Program-made: the position numbers and the translations under genes
The notes under the pieces: model-generated
The model's database searches: none
Told to the model about the DNA's origin: nothing
What the model saw: only the letters and a program-made list of their open reading frames with translations
Origin: Porodaedalea pini
Taxonomy: Eukaryota; Basidiomycota; Agaricomycetes; Hymenochaetales; Hymenochaetaceae
NCBI GenBank assembly: GCA_002794775.1
Contig: NBAY01000194.1
Coordinates: 1-13,017 of the forward strand
Length of the DNA stretch: 13,017 nucleotides
Reading direction: 5' to 3'
Part shown: positions 7,523 through 13,017 of the stretch, piece by piece
How the letters are laid out: the number at the start of each line of letters is the position of its first letter
Position numbering within the stretch: the first letter of the stretch is position 1

Positions 7523-9729
7523 CTACGAGGGCCCCCCACTCCCCTGTCCCACAGGTAATCTTGGCTCCGACGCCGTAGCCGCACCCGACCCAGGCCCAGG
7601 CCTCGGCACCGCACCCGCCACGGGCGACGGAAGCGTCACGAGAGGCGCACTCCGCTGATTCTGCATGCTCACGCGCTTCTGCTTCTTCAGCACGTTCCGC
7701 CCCTCCCGCGACCCCGACCCCGACCCCGACGTTACGTCCCTCCCCTCACGGTGCCGCTGCTCCCGATCCCGCTCCCGAACCCGAACATCTCGCGTCGTCC
7801 CCTCCCGCACGAGCTCCTTGTCCTTCCGGCTCCGCTCCGCGCGTGACGGCAGGGTCCGACTGCGCGTCACCGTCACTGCGCCCATCCCGCTCCCTGCAAC
7901 TGTAGAAGACGCCTCCGCGCTCGCGATACGGATATGTGAGCCCGAGGCACCCACCGCGCCGGATGGGCTTCCAACGCCTAGTGCACCTTCGCCCGACGCA
8001 GTGCTCGACGACCGTCTCCGCCCACCCTTGCTTATCCTCCTTCCGGGCACCGGCCCCGTCGGAGCAGCGGCAGCGCCATATTCCGCACTGCTTCCCCCAC
8101 TCCCGCTCCCGCCCTTCTCAACAAGCCGCCAGCCCACTTCGCTCGGCGACACCATCGACACTACCGTCGGATGAGGCGACCCGCTCCGTCTCCTCTCTTC
8201 GTCCGGTATCGATGGCAGCCCTGGGTCCTGCTGGTTGCCCTGGTAAGAGGAAGATTTAGGTGGTGGTGGCGGTGGAGGTACATCGAGCATGAACCAGTCT
8301 TGGTGCTCGATAAGGAACTCAAGCACCTCTTGGCTGAGGTTGTGCTCTTTCGGCGAGAGCTCGTGTTGAGGGTGATTAATTAGTCCTGGCCGGAAGATTA
8401 CAGCCAGATCTACAGAAGCGTAAATTTCAGAAAGAATTAGCAAGAACTTACTCAAGAAGGGTAAAGGGAAGAGATACACACTCGTAGCAGTCATAAGATT
8501 CTTATCCGACTTCCGCGCAAACACCGACAAAAGGTCAAGCACATATAGCAGCAAATACTGATTTTGCCGAGGCATACTCCGGATGAGCTGCTTATACACC
8601 TTGATCACATCGTCCGTCGATGCTTTCTTCGCTGGTTGAAGCAAATCTCAGTCCATCTCAGCTATGGCTGAAGAAAAGTCTCAAATTACTCACTTAGTGC
8701 TTCTCGAAACTATTATAAATGGATAGCATGAGCATTGACATGATAGGCGAAAAGGGAAAGAGTCACCTTGGCGTACAAGTTGTGTGGTATCACAGGTTCA
8801 GGCATCTGCGTGAGGTATCGTCGAAACACGCTCGCGACATCATGCGGCGTATAGTTCTCTTTCTTCCAATCTAGGTTCTTTCCGTACTATTACAACAACG
8901 GAAAAGTTCCACGAACCATTCAGACGTCAATCATGCAATTGAAGGGAGATGCGAGAAGAGCGAACGAGACGTACTTTGGGTGGCGTCTCGAAGAGCGCCT
9001 GCAGGTCGCGCATGCGCTTAGTGGACCCGCTTACACGAAACGTACCCTCCACCTCAGTAGCTACAAGCGCAATCATACCAAGCACACATAAGAATCATAC
9101 CTGCCACACGCAAGCGAGAGAGGAACGCACCATTTTCCTTGAGGTAGAGCCCACTACATCGAATCAACATCATTTTCATACCAAACTCAGATCATCGTTT
9201 TTCAAGCCCAAGGTGGATATAAATACTCACCATTTCGCAACGACGACGGGGATGTCGCCCCATACGTACAGCTCGCCGTTTGAGTTTGCTGTGGATATTT
9301 GAACGGCGGCGTATTTGAGGCTTTCATGAAGCGGTGCGCCAAACACGGGGTGCGGGGCGTCATCTATCTCCGAGCAAAGTACGATCAGACCCTCAATAAT
9401 CACATGAACACGCAAAAGACAAGAGCAACGCGAAAAAGGAACGTGATGTAAAAGGATGGAGAGGCGATAGGTCGGGAAACAGAAGAGAGAGAGACACCCG
9501 AGACCAAAAACCGAAACGCACCTTTAACGCCTGCATGTCCATATACATACGGAGGCACGAGCTCCTTCTGCCCCACAGCATCAGGGACGGTCTTTGCACG
9601 CTGCATGAATTTGAACTGGTTCCACCACGCCTTGAGGCTCGCACGGCTCGGCGGCGGCGGCGAGGGGCTGCCATCGCGTGCGGGTTCGGTGTCAGTATCG
9701 GCGTGTGCCGCGTGAGTGGCGTGGAGCAT
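7523..9729 (-). CDS. RhoGAP domain protein (SAC7/BAG7 type)
   Basis: The protein would speed GTP hydrolysis on a Rho GTPase; SAC7-type members act on Rho1, which controls cell-wall synthesis and actin. Exons in transcript order are 9729-9522, 9363-9231, 9153-9131 (23 nt), 9060-8975, 8886-8767, 8709-8694 (16 nt), 8631-8482 and 8409-7523. All are GT-AG and in frame, giving 540 residues. The N-terminus has SLKAWWNQFKFMQRAK. The RhoGAP domain spans about residues 77-290: FGAPLHESLKYA, arginine finger R130 in EGTFRVSGS, RRYLTQMPEPVIP, KQLIRSMPRQNQYLL, and N246 in NLAVIFRPGLI. The 250-residue C-tail opens with a proline run (VPPPPPPP) and is Ser/Gly/Arg-rich, probably disordered. ATG 9729 is the only ATG in this open frame before the secure region, but the frame stays open upstream to 10233, so an extra 5' exon or non-ATG start is possible. 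Confidence 0.9.
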
Positions 9730-10364
9730 GGTCGCGGCGGGTGCTGCGTCTGTGATAGTGTCGGCTGTAGGAAGGGGAGAAACGGAAACGGGAGTGAGAT
9801 TGGAAGGGGCGGGCGCGAGCGCCTCTTCGCGGTGCGTATTCGGCAGCTGCTGGGAAAAACGGCGGCGTTGGTATTTGCGCTTCGATTCGGTCAGAACCCT
9901 CCGCACGGGCGAGAGTTCTTGGTCTTGGTCTTGGTCCTGCTGTTGTTCGAGAACCGGTGAGCCTGGTGCAGAAGGACACGCAAAGCTCGTCGCTTTGGGG
10001 CGCGCAACGCGGCGGAATGCAACAGCAGCAAGCAGCGCGAGTGGGCGGTGGCGGCGGTGCGACGATGTTGACGGCGTCGGGTCCGTGGGCGAGACGTGCG
10101 CCAGAATGATATAGAGTGCGAGTACACGGTGACTTGCGTAGCGACGCACAGACGGGGAAAGCAAGTTATTACTGAGATGGGGTATTGATGGGGCCCGCAC
10201 TGAGTCTGAGCAGGGCTGATTGATAGGCACGATCTAACGGGCTCCGGGTACTGCTGGCTATGTCGGGTATGAGCCGCTCGTCGTTGGGCACGTTGGCAAG
10301 GCTGTCACAACGCACTCGTGGACAGCGGGAGTCGACAGTCAGGTTTCGGCTGGGCTGAGGCGGT

Positions 10365-10376
10365 ACTAGTACTAGT
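10365..10376. repeat. 12-bp palindrome, two ACTAGT units
   Basis: ACTAGTACTAGT is both a tandem repeat of a 6-mer and its own reverse complement. It lies about 640 bp upstream of the RhoGAP ATG, which would suit a dimeric transcription-factor site. That role is only a guess. Confidence 0.4.
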
Positions 10377-10601
10377 TACGTCGGGACTCGGCTGCGTGTC
10401 ACAGCCCCCAGCACCGGACGTATTTTCCTCCTCTTTTCGTTGAACAAAAGGCGATCGAGTGAAAATTGCAGGCAGGCAAGTCGAGGGAAAGAGAGCGGCG
10501 GGTGGAAACACGCGCTTGCGAGAACGAATGCATATTTGGGTACACCGCGGATTGGAACTCAAATCCTAATCCCTACAGGTGTTCTCCAACCTCATAGAAG
10601 T

Positions 10602-10612
10602 AAAAACAAAAA
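10602..10612 (-). terminator. RNA polymerase III terminator of the tRNA gene
   Basis: The minus strand reads TTTTTGTTTTT starting 19 bases after the tRNA 3' end. Runs of four or more T on the sense strand stop Pol III; two runs of five in a row form a main and a backup signal. Confidence 0.7.
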
Positions 10613-10630
10613 GCAGATCGCTATCTTGTA

Positions 10631-10729
10631 TGCATCATGCGGGAATCGAACCCACGTCGAAACCTAACGGTTGGGAGACCAAGCCTCCTTCCTGGGAAGA
10701 TTCCATGCTAACCTCTACACCAATGATGC
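10631..10729 (-). tRNA. tRNA-Gly (anticodon CCC) with a 27-nt intron
   Basis: The minus strand folds as a full cloverleaf: acceptor GCATCAT/ATGATGC (7 bp, 10729-10723 and 10638-10632); D-arm GTGT-AGAGGTTA-GCAT; anticodon stem GAATC/GGTTT (two G-U pairs); loop TTCCCA, intron, A; variable loop CGAC; T-arm GTGGG-TTCGATT-CCCGC; discriminator A at 10631. Without the intron it is 72 nt. The anticodon CCC (plus-strand 10696-10694) reads GGG glycine codons. The intron (10692-10666) follows position 37, the standard site for nuclear tRNA introns, and removing it restores the anticodon stem. The internal A and B boxes (GTGTAGAGGTT and GGTTCGATTCC) are present. CCA is not encoded, as expected in a eukaryote. 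The gene lies between the convergent-side flank of the hydrolase gene and the RhoGAP promoter. Confidence 0.92.
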
Positions 10730-10826
10730 CCAACTTTTACAAGCGCCTGACACGTTGTACCTGTCCTCCTCATGTAACGTACCATATACTGTCCGCTCTA
10801 GTTGAGTCAATAATACATAGACATAT

Positions 10827-11785
10827 CTACACACACCCGCTCAACACCTCATATAGTCCCCCATCCTGCACCATTCTCCTCCCAAGTCTCTCACTCCAAA
10901 ATTCCATCACAGGTGCCCACTCTTCGCGGGACGCAGGCATGCTTTCTCCAGGCCCGAGCTGCACCTCGCGCAGCGGCCCAAACAGCTTCCGCAGCGCCGC
11001 GAGCTGCGTCCCCGCCGCATCCAGCGCCAGCGCACTCGGTAGTGCACGGTGCAGCACCAGCGCGGGCGTCGCACATGCTGTCGAGATCGCATGATGCAAT
11101 AGGAGCGGCCCGCCAACGCTCACTACGCTGCCCAGAGCGCCCTGTGCTTCCTCCCCTTCGGGTGCATAGCGCGGCCGGGATTTCCAGAGCGAGATGCATG
11201 TCTCGAGCGCGACGGAGCCACCCTGCGCGAAGCCGAAGAGGTGGATCTGGCGCGAGGTCCAGGAGCAGTCGGAGGTGAGGTATGCGATTACTGACGTGAG
11301 GAGGGCAACGCCTGGTTCGGGATTTGGGTGCACAATTGGCTCGCCTAGGTCGTCGAAGGAGGGATACCATTGATACGCTTCTTCATATAAGTACGGGATT
11401 CTTGATTATAGAATTAGAGAATATTAAAAGCGGGAGGAATGAGACAGGCGACGTACTGCTGGGGCGCGCGTAGCGCGAGCGTCGCCGTCTGCGGAAGACG
11501 CAGCTGTCGTCCAAGTTTTCCAAACGGTGCATGTGTGTCTCCTACGTATTTTATCAGAAATTTCCAGATGCAAGCACGAAATGAACACGCACCGAGTCCA
11601 TGCAAAAGAATAAGCAAGTTCTCATCCGTCCCGTCGTCGCTTGGCGCGTAGTCAAACGGTACGGGTATCGCGTCCTTTGTCGGCGCAGGTTTAACGCGCG
11701 GCGCCGCCGTCGATGACGAGGATGCGCTCGGCTTGAGATGCAGCTCCTTCTCTGTTGGTGACTCTGAGCTCGAGTCTGCAGACAT
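10827..11785 (-). CDS. Phospholipase/carboxylesterase-like alpha/beta-hydrolase, nucleophile Ser replaced by Ala
   Basis: Three exons in transcript order, 11785-11593, 11541-11457 and 11400-10827, with 51- and 56-nt GT-AG introns, give 283 residues. After a Ser/Pro-rich N-terminus of about 35 residues the fold is recognisable: LLILLHGLGDTHAPFGKLG (oxyanion-side loop, about 57-75), LRAPQQIPYLYEEAYQWYPSF (about 88-108) and FGFAQGGSVALE (148-159). The last is the nucleophile elbow, G-x-S-x-G in active members of the family, but here Ala151 (GCG, 11228-11226) takes the Ser place. Near the C-terminus, where active members carry a catalytic His, I see GPGESMPASREEWAPVMEFW instead, and no clear catalytic Asp. 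The frame is otherwise intact and well spliced, so it reads as a real gene, probably non-catalytic. It shares a 164-bp divergent promoter region with PWP1. There is no signal peptide; a cytosolic or nuclear place is inferred. Confidence 0.85.
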
Positions 11786-11949
11786 GGTACCTTACATGTA
11801 TAGCTGCTGTTAGAGTGACAGCTTGAGGTGATGTGATCAAGATGATCGCCACTGATCGCCGATCATCCAAAAGCAGAAAAAATCTAGGAATCAACTCCAG
11901 AAAAACTTCAGCTTTCGCAGAGTTCAGGCAAGAGTAGCAGCGGCCAGCC
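11786..11949. promoter_or_regulatory. Bidirectional promoter region between the hydrolase gene and PWP1
   Basis: The two start codons face away from each other across 164 bp, so both promoters must fit here or overlap the first exons. The region holds GATGATCG (11841-11848) and its exact reverse complement CGATCATC (11860-11867), with TGATCGCC repeated at 11843 and 11853. No clear TATA box is seen in either direction. Confidence 0.6.
11841..11867. repeat. Inverted plus direct repeat cluster in the divergent promoter
   Basis: Two 8-bp arms, GATGATCG and CGATCATC, flank an 11-bp spacer. Inside, TGATCGCC occurs twice exactly 10 bp (one helical turn) apart. The layout resembles a regulator binding site that could serve both genes. 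No factor is assigned. Confidence 0.45.
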
Positions 11950-13017
11950 ATGAGCAGCCTCATCTCCTGCGTCTCCTGGTAACCCCTTTCCTCCCAGATA
12001 AAAGCTAGTCGGTTTCAGCTGAAATGAAATATTTGTACACAGGGTAAAACGCGGCGTCGCCGCCAGCACCCGTCAAAATACAACCTCGACGAGCACGAGC
12101 TCACACGCGTGAGCGCCCTCGCGCGCATCGAGCTCGAGGACGCGCGTCTGGAGCTCGAGCGCGCACATGAGGCTGCGAAGCTCATGGGCCGCGGGGCGGA
12201 GGGCGCGGAGGCGGATGACGGGGACGATGAGGACGCGTGGGTCGAGTGCGTGTTTTTTTGTCTCCTATCCGCATACACGTATGCTTTTAAGATGGTGTGG
12301 ACTGACTGTTCGGCAAGCGAGGAAGATGTGCAGATGGATGAGAGCACGGATACGGTACCGAAGGACGATGATGACGATGACGACCTCGCCAAGTATAATC
12401 TGGGCGACTACGACAAGGAGTCCAAGTCAATCGCGACGGGTCCGTTCAGCAACATCAAGGGCCTAACGTACTACAAAGGACAATGACGAAGACCCATACA
12501 TCACGCTCAAAGAGGCGAGCATACTCTCTCAAATACAAGCATCAACGTGAGCTGAACTAATTTTGGTCGGGATAGGACGATGAGGAACTGGAGCGCGAGG
12601 AGCTCGAAGTGCTGCCGATGGACAACCTGCTCGTCGCGGCGAAGACAGAGGACGACATCTCACAGCTCGAGGTGTACGTATACGACGAATCGCAGGAGAA
12701 CCTGTACGTGCACCACGACATCATGCTCCCCGCCTTCCCGCTCTGCCTCGAATGGCTCGACTTCCCACCTGCCGCCCCCTCCTCCTCTTCCAATCCCAAC
12801 GCCAACTCAAAATCAAACAACATCTCAAATAAACCCTCCGACATGGCAATCGACTCCGCCCCCTCTCCCTCCCCAACAGCGAAATTCGGCAACTACATCG
12901 CCGTCGGCACCTTCGACCCGGAAATCGAGATCTGGTCGCTCGACACCGTCGACGCGCTCTACCCGGGCAGCATCCTCGGCCGCCCAGACGTCTCCGCCGC
13001 ACACGTCCCCGTCCCGC
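11950..13017 (+). CDS. PWP1: Periodic tryptophan protein 1 homologue (WD-repeat ribosome-biogenesis factor), N-terminal part, two apparent 1-nt indels
   Basis: PWP1 is a conserved WD40 nucleolar protein needed for ribosome assembly. Exon 1 is 11950-11978 (MSSLISCVSW); intron 11979-12042; exon 2 starts VKRGVAAS. At about 12065-12068 one base appears missing, because the family sequence continues in the next frame as HPSKYNLDEHEL. That frame runs through an acidic region to 12245; intron 12246-12317 (72 nt, frame-neutral); then an Asp-rich run, DDLAKYNLGDYD and GPFSNIKGLTYY. At 12475-12478 one base appears extra, and NDEDPYITLKE follows in the third frame to 12514. Intron 12515-12575 has a GC donor (GAG|GCGAGC) and AG acceptor, 61 nt. 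The last exon is open to the window end and shows LEVLPMDNLLVAAKTEDD, LYVHHDIMLPAFPLCLEWLDF and GNYIAVGTFDPEIEIWSLD, the first WD-repeat region. The family is certain; whether the gene is intact depends on the two indels. Confidence 0.88.

Larger units (their letters stand above)
9730..10630 (-). promoter_or_regulatory. Upstream region of the RhoGAP gene: ATG-free leader and promoter candidate
   Basis: I see no separate gene. In the RhoGAP direction there is no ATG in any frame from 10530 to 9730. The RhoGAP frame itself stays open from 10233 to 9730, with a Gln/Asp run and an RRVLTESKRKYQRRR stretch. This may be a long 5' leader, a missed N-terminal extension, or both. A 12-bp palindrome lies at 10365-10376. 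The end nearest 10630 holds the Pol III terminator of the neighbouring tRNA. Confidence 0.45.

Noticed and set aside
7661..8270. Plus-strand frames with Arg/Ser/Pro repeats over the RhoGAP tail
   Set aside because: They are antisense shadows of the low-complexity Ser/Gly/Arg C-terminus in a GC-rich exon.
9400..10230. 276-codon minus-strand frame as the full RhoGAP first exon
   Set aside because: Its first codon is GTG, not ATG, and its 3' end reads through the 9364-9521 intron. Only the 9522-9729 part is supported as coding; the rest is reported as a possible extension.
10631..10729. Class II tRNA (Ser or Leu) with a long variable arm
   Set aside because: AACC-GTTA-GGTT looks like a variable arm, but then no anticodon stem forms. 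The intron model gives all four stems and a standard TTCCCA-A loop.
11458..11785. Unspliced reading of the hydrolase first exon
   Set aside because: The frame continues past 11593 only by reading through an intron (GTGCGT...TACGTAG). Splicing to 11541 restores HGLGDTHAPFGKLG, which the family requires.
12246..12317. Retained coding sequence in PWP1 instead of an intron
   Set aside because: The 72 bases keep the frame open, but they begin GTGCGT, end CAAG, and encode residues (CVFFCLLSAYTY) out of place in the acidic PWP1 N-terminal region.

Overview
The window looks like a basidiomycete (mushroom-type) nuclear chromosome. The evidence is four protein genes split by many short introns (mostly 51-90 nt, GTGCGT/GTACGT/GTGAGT donors), a nuclear tRNA gene with an intron after position 37, a chromodomain Ty3/gypsy element and a LINE with an RNase H domain. 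I read everything by eye. Exon joins were chosen by frame continuity and family motifs, and no alignment or search was run.

Left third (1-~3500): a nested transposon block. Bases 1-1401 are the 3' end of a chromovirus: integrase, chromodomain, polypurine tract and a 413-bp 3' LTR with TGTTAG/CTAACA ends. At base 1402 the sequence passes straight into the middle of a LINE reverse transcriptase reading frame, so the LTR element inserted into an older LINE. Both coding regions are broken: the integrase by two 1-nt insertions, the LINE by two in-frame stops. Bases 3499-4353 hold no gene that I can support.

Middle (4354-9729, minus strand): a btgC-type, membrane-anchored family GH17 beta-1,3-glucanase with at least seven exons, then a SAC7/BAG7-type RhoGAP with eight exons. 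Both have tiny internal exons (23, 23 and 16 nt). Upstream of each start the sense strand has no ATG for hundreds of bases while the reading frame stays open, so both N-termini are uncertain. Rho1-type GTPases and beta-1,3-glucan turnover are both linked to the fungal cell wall, but the sequence shows no direct functional coupling between these two neighbours.

Right end (10631-13017): a tRNA-Gly(CCC) gene with a 27-nt intron (minus); a three-exon alpha/beta-hydrolase of the phospholipase/carboxylesterase type (minus) whose nucleophile Ser is Ala; and, divergently across 164 bp, the 5' part of PWP1, a WD-repeat ribosome-biogenesis factor (plus), running off the window. PWP1 carries two apparent 1-nt indels, which in a conserved gene points to sequence or assembly error at least as much as to decay.

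I found no CRISPR array, phage, bacterial-type operon or clearly new system. The best leads are the apparently catalytically dead hydrolase, the two long ATG-free open leaders, the nested transposons, and the shared indel pattern.
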